From contig NC_085141.1 of the NCBI RefSeq assembly GCF_024139115.2, forward strand, positions 404,863,612-404,927,611: a DNA stretch of 64,000 bases, in the 5' to 3' direction. A program made the position numbers and the translations under genes. Shown here piece by piece: positions 45,346-55,690 of the stretch. Position 1 is the stretch's first letter, and each line of letters begins with the position of its first letter. The notes below the pieces were generated by a model. It saw nothing but the letters and a program-made list of their open reading frames with translations. It had not been told where the DNA came from and did no database searches. The stretch is from Armigeres subalbatus (Eukaryota; Arthropoda; Insecta; Diptera; Culicidae).

Positions 45346-46679
45346 AATGGTATACCGTTCGGGACCGAAATCCGTACAGCACCGAAATCCATCCACCTCA
45401 TGACATATCAATAAATTAAAGGAGTAAGTAATGTAAAAATAATTTATATTATCCTGTTCAGGCAGTAAGCTTTCAAGAAATTGAAATGGAAAGAAGGCTT
45501 TGAAATTAAAACAACAAAAATCAAAAACAAATCTCCACCCACCAAACGCGTAGTTTTTGCCGCCATATTGTTTTCAGGTAGAGCATAATTGCACCAAAAG
45601 TAACTGTGTTTTAATTGCTAATTGCGAATGATTACATAAGGTAAGCGGAATACAAATCGAAGGGATCGTTTCTCGTGGTGCGTATCGAACTATTTGCAGT
45701 GCCTGTTTTAATCAATCAGACTGTTTCAATTTAAATGTTTAGTCAAAAAAATAGCTGTACGGATTTTGATCCTTTGATTCTAAATCCGTCCATGGTGGAC
45801 AGATTTCGAGTCATGAGTACCCGACTAGGAGGTCATATCAAAATTATATAAACCTATGTTATTATGTTATTCTAAATTTTTATAACAAAATTTATTAGAA
45901 ACGTGGTTGCAGGATGTTGTTAAAATATCTAAATTTCTATCAAAATTACACTACTGGGAACAAAAACTATCAAATTTTGTTACAATTTTATCTTAAAAAT
46001 AACATATTTTGTTAGAAATTCATACAAAATATATTGTTTCTGTGCAGTTACAAATTTTGACAGTTCGTGATAGGTCTTCAGATTGTGATCAACAATCAGA
46101 AACTTTTATTTTTGTCTGACCAAGAATATTTTTCGAGAACATGAAACTAACAACATTACAAATAAGGCAACCTTTGCAAATAATATCAGCGTTGTGATAT
46201 CTATATGGCTGGAAGACTTTGCTACATCTATTTTAATTGCCTATTGTTGGGCAATTCGGTGTAAAGCATTTTTTAAATCATATTATGATAAAATCCTGTT
46301 ACAACATTTGAAAGATAATGGCTAGTAAGAACAAAATTGTATCAAAATAAGTTATACATATCACAATATGTTAATATCGTGTTCAGTTTCTGTTAGGCTC
46401 TTCTAGTCGGGTAGTTGATTTTATTCATTATTTAATCATGTTTTCGTAGTTTTTAATTAGTAAATGTGAAACACTTCAAAATTAGAAGCCTTCATGCTCC
46501 TGTGTCAATGACAAACGTTTTATTTACACTCGATTCCTATTTTCTAATGACTTTTCATATACTAAGGTGCGTAAGTGTACGGATTTCGGTGCCTCAGGTA
46601 GTACGAACTCGTCTTATGGCATTTACATTCGATTCCAACCCCCATTTCATTCAAAATTCTAAATGAAATACGAATTTCA
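45346..46679. other. No gene recognised
   Basis: AT-rich DNA. 45880-46080 is rich in AACAAAATTT / AAATTTTGTT words in both orientations and contains CAGGATGTTGTTAAAA (also inverted at 24462), which may mark an unassigned MITE. Confidence 0.35.
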
Positions 46680-47560
46680 GTGGTTAACAGATTTTATGAG
46701 TAATTATAGGCGTAACAAATTCAACCCCAGATTCCAGCTTCAATATTGGAAACTGTTTCTGAATTCCATCACAAATTTGGCTTCAGAATCAATGCCAGAC
46801 AAAACTTCAGATCAGATCCTGAATTAGATTTCAGGGTAGATTTCAAATTCGTACTCGACTCTGAGTTTCAAGATCCGATTTCCGATTTTTTACAGATTGA
46901 TTTCCTCATTGAAGATTCGACATTAGTTCGAAATCAGCCTCGATTATGCACTTATTCGATTCCAGGATCAATTGAAGGATCAAAACGCAATTCACTTCAA
47001 TTGCATATGAAATTTTAGAGAATTAAGATTTGGTTTCAGATTCCATTCTGATCGTGGAGTCAATATCCAATCGCCGCTGTCGTTTCCAAATGTAAAAAAA
47101 AAAATTCAATTATTTCCCAATTTAGATACACGGTTTAATTTGATTCTTGATTCAGTTACGTTGTAGACCCTAGAAACGATTGTTCAGATAATTATTGAGT
47201 TAGTTCAAGAGTTCAATCAAGAGAATCTGTAACAATATGCGATATCATATCTGAAAATCAATCTACACACACATCTTCAATCAAATCATAAGACGATTTT
47301 TGTAATTGATTTAAAATGGTTTACACAATTAAAATTGGATTCGAATAATTACAACCCTATAGGTAGAGTACAAATCGGCTCTTGAATTCAATCTGGAATT
47401 AACTGTAAATAAATCCACTCCACTACGATTTTTAGGCTCTTATTGGCTAATTCTTCAGAGCTGTTTCCAATCCGTACTATTAGTTGTAGAATCGAATCCA
47501 GGTCTAGAAATTTTAGTTTTAAAGTTGGTTTAAACTTAAAACTAGAATTAGCCTGACGTA
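46680..47560. repeat. Degenerate GATTC-rich block
   Basis: Irregular recurrence of AGATTCGA, GATTTCAGA, AATTCGATTC and similar words over nearly 900 bp without clear period. The 90-codon frame at 46746-47018 is built from it and is not treated as a gene. Confidence 0.5.
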
Positions 47561-49448
47561 ATTTCGCTTATCACTAACGTTAAACATTTCTGTTCTTTGT
47601 GACATGGCCCATCATTCAATACCGATGCTGCTTAGCAACTACTCACTCGCCAAGGGTTCCCCGTCGTCTAAAGAACCGTTCATACGCCTTCCATCCGACA
47701 CGAGCTCGAATGTTCACTTCGCTCCTGTCCTGTGCCCCACCACTCCCACCAACAATGCCGGAATTTCAATCCTCGCGATGGCTCTTTGCTGCGTGCAGGT
47801 TTCCAGCAGACCATCGCCGTTCATTCCATTCTAAACCTTTGTAAACCCGTTGAAAAGAACCTGACGAATGAGGGGACTTTAAATAATCCAATCCCTTGCC
47901 TTCGAAAGCGATGGATGATGTTCTTTAAAAGGCTCCCCTTGTACATGCCGTGCCGGGGTTCAAGTTTTGCTCCTATTCATCACGGTTTTACAACTTCTCG
48001 CATTTCGTCGCTGTTCGTTGGAATCGAAAATCTCGGTTAATGAACTTTTCTCTCGAAGTGGCTACGTGTCGTCGTCGTCGCCGTCGTCTTCATTGTTGTC
48101 CTTTCCTATGATTGACCACCAGCTCTCCAGCTTCCATCAGCAGCAGCAGCGCAGCGGTGTGATGGTTCGGTACCTTGATCTCGTGATTGAATCGTGGTGG
48201 CTGGGACAAACGAATCCGATTCTCCGAACGGTGGAGAAAAGTCGGAGTGGAGCTCGGGTTAATGGGCCGTTGTCGTGCTTATCGTGGCCGTTAGCACATC
48301 GAACAAGATTGAAAGTTTCGATACAGGCCGGATTAGGAATCCGATTTCGGGACTTGACTTTCTGGAGGCACTGGAATTGCATTGGCATAGTTAGGGTTCG
48401 GTTAAGCTCCGAGATAAAATACTCAATTTCGTGCTCAACAACAATGCCCTTACCGTTTAAAAATTGTAAATTTAAATGTTTATGGTACTCAATACGGAGG
48501 AGGGGGTCTGTCCGCCCCTCCCCCTTCAACTTGCTATGTTAATGACAGTCAGTGTCAGTGTGACAGTCAACAACAGGAGAATGCAACATCACATCCAACA
48601 TCACAACGTTGAAAAGAGCAACGATGGATGATGGGAAAGACACGTAGACGGATTTGTTTCAACTTCAGAGCTTGATTGAATTTTGCCTTTTGGCCCTGAA
48701 GATGAATCCGAAAGGAAGCGGGGATCAGTGACACCGTAATTGAAATATTTCTTAGTTGAATGGTAGCTTTAAAGGGGAACCTCGAAGAATAGACCGAAAG
48801 TTGCCTGAAAGGATGCATCTCAATATTTTTTGCGAAATTCGACGTGCCATTTTTCGACATCGCAAACATGTTCAGTCATAGCAAATTGTGATAATCGCCG
48901 AAGATGCATGCTTACTTCAGCTGTACATCGTTGTATATTACCTTATGAAGAATCATAAACGCTCACTTACGCTGCTCACCGAAGAAAGATGAGCCCGGTG
49001 GTGGATTCATTTTCGCTTTCAGTGTTTTGAAACCCTGTCGAAACGAGCCGTCAATATCTCACGATTTGCGATTTACATAAGAACAACACGTGATACCTGC
49101 CGGCCGGGCAGAGACCACCTACCCGTGACTGCGTTCAAAAATGGCAACGAAGCTGCATTCCCATATCGAGAAGCTGACTGTTGTTTGAAAGAAGATTTTG
49201 TTCATGAACGGAGCTGACACGATTATGAAACCAAATACTACTGTTCAAAAGTCATAGCGAAATGGTGATAAATGTGAGGTGCCTCGAGGTTAAGATTTTT
49301 TACACAGTTTGCCCATCACCGATTTGGTTCATTGAGATGTCAATCACTCGGGGTGCCGATGGGATCGTTCGCTACCGTTGTGAATTTAAAAAGTGTGTAG
49401 GTTGTAATAATTTTCGCCATAAAGGCAAAACAATTAGTTTTGTAATTC
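47561..49448. other. No gene recognised; mixed-composition unique DNA
   Basis: The longest frame is plus 47967-48542 (191 codons), with serine and glutamine runs; it has no recognisable domain and overlaps a 130-codon frame on the other strand. The stretch is not repetitive and could contain regulatory or untranslated sequence. Confidence 0.4.
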
Positions 49449-49530
49449 AAAGTCTTCTTCTTGTTCTTCTTCTTATTGACATTACATCCCTCACTGGTGC
49501 ATTGCCGTTTCGCAGTGTTCTTTCGAACTT
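49449..49530 (-). mobile_element. SINE tail, minus strand
   Basis: TCTTCTTGTTCTTCTTCTTA followed by TTGACATTACATCCC-CACTGG and GCCGTTTCGCAG-GTTC is the inverse of the 3' tail (GAA repeats after a conserved end) of a common mosquito SINE. Confidence 0.5.
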
Positions 49531-49584
49531 TCTGTCCCAAAGCTTATATCTTTTTTCAGTGACAATTCTTCGAGGATAATTTTC

Positions 49585-49700
49585 CTAATTTCTGAAGTGA
49601 GTCCCCACAATTTCCACGCAAATTCCTCTGAATTTCCACGTAAAGTTCTGCTTAATTTCTACGTAAAAGTCTTTTGAATTTAACGAAAAATGCATTTTAA
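49585..49700. repeat. GGAATTTCC-type fragment
   Basis: Words AATTTCCACGCAAATTCC and AATTTCCACG repeat as in the hAT interiors. Confidence 0.5.
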
Positions 49701-49719
49701 TATTTCATGACTTTTTTAT

Positions 49720-49906
49720 TTTTCGTTGCTGGTTTGCATGTGGCTATTTATCAATGCCAAGAAAACGGCTCCAAAGCGTACCCAGCAACACATGAGCCAG
49801 AACCATTGGCTTTGTTTCCTATCCGAAGGCGTGACCAGACTCTTTTCTTCTTAGAGGATGTCATCGGCTCTGACTGGGACCGAACATATACCCTCTGGAG
49901 TGAGAA
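49720..49906 (-). mobile_element. tRNA-derived SINE, minus strand
   Basis: On the minus strand CTTCTCACTCCAGAGGG is followed by ATGTTCGGTCCCAG (B box, inverse of 49872-49885) and then GTCTGGTCACGCCTTCGG, also found at 11121-11136. The A-box side is cut by the palindromic MITE at 49907. The 85-codon plus frame here is antisense to it. Confidence 0.6.
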
Positions 49907-50110
49907 GCATACGCAAAAAAAGGGTTCCCGAATTCGTGAACAGGCAAAAATACACTGTGTTTAATTCATGGATTCGGGAATACTAGTCACGTTTTCCAGA
50001 ACGTTCCAGAAAACGTGACTGTGTTCCCGAATCCGTGGCTGTTGTTCACGAAAAAATACACCGTGAACTTGTTAGTTCACGAATTCATTAACGCTTTTTT
50101 TGCGTGCAGC
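49907..50110. mobile_element. Palindromic MITE (ACGCAAAAAAAG ends)
   Basis: TACGCAAAAAAAGGGTT at the left and the inverse of CACGCAAAAAAAGCGTT at the right. Within the arms GAATTCGTGAAC, GGATTCGGGAA and TCACGTTTTC pair with their inverses, meeting at CAGAACGTTCCAG near 50003. It is about 200 bp and non-coding. It has inserted at the tRNA-like end of a SINE. Confidence 0.75.
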
Positions 50111-50299
50111 AAGCTTCCTACTTAATCACAAGCGGCGTCTATATTCTTCTGCATTCTAAAAAGATTTTTTCCAAATTTCCATTCCATTTTTTTTCTAAAG
50201 AATTTGGGAAATCATAGAAAATTGATATGAACAAATATCTGTGCTTGGGGAGGCTGATATTCAAAACACCCAGTCCACATTGTATATGTACAGCCCCTT

Positions 50300-50385
50300 A
50301 TGGATTCCGAAGGAAAATTCGTTAAAATTTTCATGGGAAATTCTTGCCAATTTTAACGAAGAAATCTTGTAAAATTTCATGGGAG
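50300..50385. repeat. GGAATTTCC-type fragment
   Basis: AAAATTTTCATGGGAAATTC and related words; same style as the hAT interiors. Confidence 0.4.
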
Positions 50386-50495
50386 TTTATCTTTTTACCG
50401 ACCAGTGTTTATATCATTTCGAGTTTATTCCAGCAACAATCTAAGTTAAATAACCAGTTTTGTGAATACAATTTATAGAAGAACTGTAATTGCAG

Positions 50496-50968
50496 GGTTG
50501 TTAACGTTAATCAACGATTAACGCCGTTGTCGTTAATTTTCTCTTGGTTCAACGTCAACGTCCTTCCGTTAAACTACTTGGATTGTAACGTTATCGTTAA
50601 CGGGATGCGTTGAATCAACGTCAACGGACATCGATAATTTTTCTCCTTAGGTCCTGCCCAATAAACAATCAGGTCGTTTCTAAGCCAATGCGGTTTTCAT
50701 GGGTCATACATTTTTTCATTATCAATAATAGTTCTCCACCAAAAATCCAATGACAGTCTTATTAATATTTCCATTCAAATCACATCAAATTTTGTCATGG
50801 AAAAACAATTTGCGATTGGAGACAATGAGATGACGACTTGTACGCTTTCAGGTGGTCATTTAACATGAGCTCATCAAAAACAGCTCTCGCCAATAAAAAA
50901 ATAACATCTGCAAAAGTTGCAGTTTGCAAGAGCGTTAACGTTATCGTTGATTAACGTTTTATGAAGGC
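50496..50968. mobile_element. Possible TIR element (AACGTTAATCAACGATTAACG)
   Basis: GTTAACGTTAATCAACGATT at the left and the inverted GATTAACGTT core (ATCGTTGATTAACGTT) at the right bound about 470 bp. GTTAACG / CGTTAAC words recur inside the left 150 bp. Boundaries are approximate. Confidence 0.5.
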
Positions 50969-50970
50969 TA

Positions 50971-51344
50971 AATCGGACATGATTTAGGGGTGCTCAAAAT
51001 TAACTTTATTTTTTCACACAAGGGGGAATTTTTTTATTGGTTTTTGATGCCAAAGGACTCAAAATGCATGGAACTTTGAGAATTAACTTTTTGAAAAAAA
51101 TTGACTGTTTTGGGACTTCGACATTCATGATCTGAAAAAAATTTAAGTCCCAATAATGTTCTAAGAGAAAAAATCGATTTGAAAAAAAAATTAAATAACG
51201 TCAGATCTTGACGTTTCATGCATTTTTAGTAATATGGCATCAAAAACAAAAATTCGATTTTCGATTTTTCCTTTGGTAAAAATTTTATGGGTAAAAATTT
51301 CAAAACATTGATGAATTTTAGGCACCCCTAAATCATGTCCGATT
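50971..51344. mobile_element. TIR MITE (AATCGGACATGATTTAGGGG)
   Basis: The left end AATCGGACATGATTTAGGGG and the inverse right end are identical over at least 23 bp, and similarity continues to about 33 bp. The 374-bp body contains an ACGTCAGATCTTGACGT inner palindrome near 51200. Non-coding. It abuts the preceding element. Confidence 0.8.
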
Positions 51345-51429
51345 GAGCTCAAATTTTGCATGGGGTCATATTTTGGGGTAATGAAACTTGCGAGCAATGT
51401 CGTTTTTTGAACAAATTGTCAAATTGACC

Positions 51430-51717
51430 TTTTGCCATTGATTGCTAGTCAGCTTGAGGTAGCAAGGCAGAAAGCATTGCTGCAGTTATCGGCAGCAAAT
51501 CCTTCACGGCCATTTGTTGTGGCGACGATGGCTGACAAATAGTAACATAGTAGCTCCAAGCGGCCTTGTCACGACGATTCTGAATCGTCGGTCATGAACG
51601 CCACGCTGCTGGCTAATGGTACATATGCTGCCTTGCCGGAACAGCAAGTATCCACCGCTCTTCACCTAAGGATTTTGTGGTATTCCGCACAGAACTTGGA
51701 AAGAAGCTGATTTTATC
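51430..51717 (+). pseudogene. Juan-like (Jockey-clade) LINE ORF1, 5' part
   Basis: Pieces of an ORF1 frame are visible with stops, ending PKDFVVFRTELGKKLIL at 51717. The frame resumes after the foldback insertion at about 55120 with LSLFKLFGVRLKIICTTESD, so the two halves were once contiguous. ORF1 of Jockey-clade elements encodes an RNA-binding Gag-like protein that forms the RNP. The true start was not found; frames are broken upstream. Confidence 0.6.
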
Positions 51718-52963
51718 GAGGAAGGGTCGTTTGGCCGTATGCCATTTGGCCGAAGGCCACTTTGTCAAAAGTTGTTTGGCTGAATATACCATTTGGCCGA
51801 ACAGACCATTAGGCCGAAAGTCATTTGGCCGAAATGGTTATTATAGGACATTTGGATGAGTAGGTCATTTGCATGAATAGGACATTTGAAAAGTGAGAAA
51901 TGAGGTGTGAAAAGTGAGACGTCTCACTTTCCACTATTTATTTCCCAATTCTCAATGTGAGAAGTGAGTAGGGCGAAGTGAGAAGTCAGACGAATCACTG
52001 CTCACTTCTCACTTCTCATTTTTTCCAATGAGAAGTGAGAAATAAGGAGTAAGAAGTGGAGGGGAGGAGAGTGCTCACTTCTCACTTCTCATTTTTTCCA
52101 ATGAGAAGTGAGAAATAAGGAGTGAGAAGTGGAGGGAGAGTGGAGGGGAATAAACCGCAACATTGAGTGCATACTCATAGCTTAGCTTAGCTTAGCTTAG
52201 ACTGACTGTACATATCAATGGTTGCTACTCCGTGATTGATCAGAACTGGTGCAAATTGCACTACGATCCAAGTGAATAGTGGTTGGGATTTACCAACTAT
52301 TCTCGAAGTGCACGTTTCAGCAGCTCGCAAATGTTGATCAATAACGGCGCCGGCCAAGTCCTTACAGTCAGTTGGGAAAGGGAGGGAATGTGAGTGTGTG
52401 GTAATTGTTGCTACTAGAGACCGAGAATACCTCTGCATCTCCACATTTACCACAGGAAGGAAGTAGTGTTAGTTGGGTGGGGTAATCAGTAACATAGATC
52501 GGGATTCACAATGGAAAGTGATGTGACCTATGAAACTTCTACACAGCAGTATTAGCATTTCCTTAATTTGTACAATTGTTCATTCTTCGCGAGAATAAAC
52601 AATCAATCGCTCAAAGTGAGCGATTGTTCATTTAATTTCGGATTAGGCGCCCGCGTTATCATTTAATTAACGTAAGAAAAGTAAAAAGAAACGGGATTAA
52701 AATTGAAAATAATTGATAGTAATCGGAAAGCTAATGTTATTCAGCAACCCTTATTTTATCTCTATTTGACGTTAAGACAGAATGTAAGTTTACGTTCATT
52801 TTACATGTCGTTTATTTTGCATTACTTTCGCGCGCGTATGTGTGTCACTGACCAGTATACCGTAATCAGGATCTCACTGGTATTAATCCTGATGTGCCGG
52901 TTGGCACTCGTGTTGGGCTTGTGCGCTTTGAGCGGCACACGGTCGCTTTGGTGGGGCCTACAC

Positions 52964-53098
52964 AAACCCGCACATGGTGCAATACAAGATGCTAGCTTGG
53001 AAACGATATACATACATGTTGTGTGGAAAAGTACCTCTATCGCCTGCACTTCAGCATCCTACGCGACACCATATACGTTCATGTGTTGACCGGGTTTG
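52964..53098. mobile_element. Small TIR MITE, copy 3 of 3 (eroded)
   Basis: AAACCCGCACATGGTGCAATAC at the left and the inverse of AAACCCGGTCAACACATGAAC at the right, with CGTATATGGTG inside; body words GATGCTA, CATACATGTTG and AAGTACCT match the copy at 22408. Confidence 0.55.
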
Positions 53099-53099
53099 A

Positions 53100-53250
53100 T
53101 AGGGCCTGCTTATGGACACATGCAGCTTTTTGTAGAGGTTTAACAGAGCCCACTGTCAAACCCCACCACATCCTAGGCAGGCCCCCTAACTCGCAGTGGC
53201 CATGGGGAGGGGTCGTCAAGCCCTTGGACATAGTCCCTGCTGCCCCTGCA
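53100..53250 (+). repeat. Short repeat shared with 1556-1675, copy 2
   Basis: Begins TAGGGCCTGC and has the inverse GCAGGCCCCC at 53178-53187, so a short TIR element of about 85 bp is possible. Continues with a GC-rich tail (GGACATAGTCCCTGCTGCCC). Confidence 0.45.
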
Positions 53251-53374
53251 ACATTGAGTGCATACTCATAATACAAAAACAAATGCACCAGAAAAATCTT
53301 GGTGCTTAGCGATAAAATTTAGAAGTTTTCATTTTTGGAGATCCTCCGGATTTCCCGGAGGACCACACGGTGGT

Positions 53375-54504
53375 TAGAGGTGTGCACCATCGCCGCCGAC
53401 AGTTTATGGCAATCCCGTTGAAACTCCAGAGGATTTCTCGTGAAAAGGCTATTTTTCGTGAAAATTCCTTACATTTTTTCGTTCAAAAATCGAAAAAGCT
53501 TTTCGTCAAAACTAAGTACTTCGAAATTTCGAAAACCTACCGTTGAAATTCTGAGTAAATTTCCTTGAAAATAAGGAAGATCTTTTTGTAGAATTTAAAA
53601 GAAAGAAAGACAGGATCACCATCTTTGACCAGAGCTCGCACAGACTGAATACTTAACACTTAGCATTAGACAACGGACAGGGCATTCACACAGCACCTAG
53701 TGAAGAAGAATTTCACGTTGAAATCAAATGTTTTGACGGGGAAGAACCGTTTGTTGTTTGCCCGAATATGTCATTAATCCGAAACTTGACTGGCATAAAA
53801 TCATTTGGCCGAAATAGACATATGGCCGATAATGTCATTCGGCCGAACAGGTCGTTTAATCGAATAGGTCATTTAGCGAAAAGGCCTAGATGGTCATTTG
53901 GTAGAAAAGGGCCGTTTGGCCGAAATGAACATATGGGTGTTGTTTGCCCGAGCTGCCGAAAAAAAACCGTTTGACCGGTAATGCTGCTTGACTGGACGAG
54001 GTGACATAAGGTCGAAAACGGTTTGCAACGTACGGGTGAAGATTATACGGCCGAACTGATAATTTGGCCAGAAAAGACGTTTGCTCCGACAGAATTAGTA
54101 ATAGACAACATAAGGAATTTCACGTAGAAATCCAAAGAAATTCCGTAAAAAATCCATTTGGAATTCCGATGGAAACAGTTTTTTTGAAACTTTAAAAAAA
54201 TCACAAGGAAATTCTGTTAAAATCGAAGCATGCATACCCGGTGGCACAGGCAAACTCCTAAACAATTTCGCTTTAAAACTTTAGAGCTATTTCCATTGAA
54301 AATTCGAAAAACTTGGAAGAATCTTCTGGGACAGCTCATTAGATTTTTTCGGGGAAATTTAAAGGATTCTCCCGTTAATGTCTTAAAATATCCTGAATAA
54401 AAAACTTTACGTTACGAACGTAATAAAAAAATCGCCAAGCCATCGCCGACCAAAATTATGACAAACGTTGCCGCCGACGATTTTCGGATCGGCGCTGACC
54501 TCTA
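53375..54504. mobile_element. Non-autonomous hAT element, copy 2, 8-bp duplication
   Basis: Starts TAGAGGTGTGCACCATCGCC and ends with the inverse of TAGAGGTCAGCGCCGATCC. Flanking 8-mers are ACGGTGGT (53367-53374) and ACGGTAGT (54505-54512), 7 of 8 identical. Same family as 32686-36064: identical TIR core, CGGCGACGG-type subterminal words, GGAATTTCC-type filler. It carries foldback-type sequence at 53738-54085. No transposase. Confidence 0.85.
53738..54085. mobile_element. Foldback-family fragment inside hAT copy 2
   Basis: GGGGAAGAACCGTTTGTTGT matches the left terminus and is followed by left-arm subrepeats (ATTTGGCCGAAATAGACATA and others). No core or right arm is visible, so only the left part is present. 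Confidence 0.6.
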
Positions 54505-54610
54505 ACGGTAGTCAGAATCCATGAACGGACCAACGGGATATTTTATTAGATGTTATATAACCAAAATAAAGATTATTTGAGCAAAAGTCAAAAAAAGACA
54601 ACAAAAAAAT

Positions 54611-54662
54611 GGCTCGATTATCCGGAGTGAAATTTTTTTCAACACTCCGGATAATCGAGTCC
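54611..54662. repeat. Pogo-like hairpin, CTCGATTATCCGGAGTG
   Basis: GGCTCGATTATCCGGAGTG and CACTCCGGATAATCGAGTCC are inverted copies 13 bases apart. CTCGATTATCCGG resembles ends of some pogo/Tigger elements; probably two ends brought together by internal deletion. Confidence 0.55.
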
Positions 54663-55117
54663 GGCCTGTAGTGCAAAGTGAGAAGCGAGACGTCCCACTT
54701 CTCACTACTCACTTCTCATTTTTCGCAGTGAGCAGTGTGAAATGAGGAGTGATAAATGAGACGTCTCAATTTTCACTCCTCATTTTTCACTCCTCACTGC
54801 AAATAGTGAGAAGCGCGAGGTGAGTAGTGAGACATGATCAGATAGTGATCTTTTCACATTGAGAAGTGGGAAATAAATAATGAGAAGTGAGACGTCTCAC
54901 TTTTCACACCTCATTTCTCACTTTTCAAATCCGTTAAAATGTCCTATTCGGCCAAACGTTCTTTTTTGTCAAATGTCCTATTCGGCCAAATGTCTTATGC
55001 GGCAAAACAACCTATTTGGCCAAATGTCCTATTCGGCTAAATGTCCTATTTAGCCAAATGACCTATTCGGCCTAATGACTTTCGGCTGAATGGGTTTCGG
55101 CCAAACAACTCTTCCCC

Positions 55118-55690
55118 GGTTTTATCTCTGTTTAAGCTGTTCGGCGTGCGACTCAAAATTATTTGCACCACCGAATCTGACAGCCAGGAATTCTCGGTAA
55201 GCACCGGGTGACCCAAAACTGCCAGTTCTTCTTGCATAATGCCCCTGGAATAAAATGGTTGTCCGTGACCTTCCGGAATACACCACTGAAGCAATTGTTG
55301 ACGTACTGAAGGTCAACAAGTTGAAACCGACTGAGATGTTTCCCATCAAGCGCGTCAAAGGGAATAATCACCGGGATGTGCTGTATCTGGTGCATTTGAA
55401 GAAGGACTTCTCCACCATGGCGGACTTTTGTTAAGAAGGGACACTCTTCCTGATAATTGTGGAGTGGGAAAGATACCGCCCGAAGAAACGCTACGTGCAA
55501 AAGTGTGGAAACTGTCACGGCCACGGAACTAGGAACTGCAACGCTGTAGCAAGTGTTCTGGAGCGTAGTCAAGTGTGTCAATTGCGGTGCTAATCACGAG
55601 GGCACCAGTCGTTCCTTCCCCAAACGTGCCAAGTTCATTGGCGTCCGCAATGAGCAGCAATTTCCGCCACTGTGGTACTGAAAATGACCT
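55118..55690 (+). pseudogene. Juan-like LINE ORF1, 3' part
   Basis: Resumes after the foldback element. Recognisable stretches are VRDLPEYTTEAIVDVLKVNK, PTEMFPIKRVKGNNHRDVLY and LVHLKKDF, a stop, then the zinc-knuckle region RYVQKCGNCHGHGTRNCN (about 55488-55545) and a second CxxC near 55580 (QLRC in the current frame, CVNCG in another). The knuckle is two residues short of the CX2CX4HX4C pattern. At least two frameshifts and one stop disrupt it. In the intact family this protein binds element RNA. Confidence 0.7.

Larger units (their letters stand above)
52157..53270 (+). mobile_element. 1.1 kb block flanked by a 23-bp perfect direct repeat
   Basis: GCAACATTGAGTGCATAC plus five more bases is identical at 52157-52179 and 53248-53270. 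The block starts with an AGCTT repeat (four units) and GACTGACTGTACATATCAA, similar to 42127-42150. It contains a MITE (52964-53098) and the repeat shared with 1556-1675. The class is unknown: the direct repeat could be a long target duplication of a retroposed sequence or the remains of short terminal repeats. Confidence 0.55.
51718..55117. mobile_element. Foldback element B, inserted in Juan-like ORF1, 9-bp duplication
   Basis: Starts GAGGAAGGGTCGTTTGG; the inverted right end is GGGGAAGAGTTGTTTGG. Flanking 9-mers are GATTTTATC (51709-51717) and GGTTTTATC (55118-55126), 8 of 9 identical. Left-arm subrepeats are at 51725-51885, core words at 51890-52135 and again 54670-54930, right-arm subrepeats at 54935-55115. 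The centre has been split by later insertions: a block at 52157-53270 and a hAT element at 53375-54504. A 9-bp duplication suggests mobilisation by a Mutator-like or similar transposase. Confidence 0.8.

Noticed and set aside
47967..48542. 191-codon plus frame as a host gene
   Set aside because: No domain, irregular composition with tryptophan, arginine and serine runs, no splice context, and a 130-codon frame on the opposite strand. Kept only as unassigned DNA.
49262..49579. 105-codon frame with a hydrophobic stretch resembling a membrane segment
   Set aside because: The hydrophobic run is the CTTCTT-rich SINE tail read in antisense.
52181..52202. AGCTT repeats as telomere-like DNA
   Set aside because: Only four units in an interspersed repeat; the pentamer is not a known insect telomere repeat and a similar sequence occurs near 42118.
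55159..55581. 140-codon minus frame
   Set aside because: Antisense to the Juan-like ORF1 and its zinc-knuckle region.
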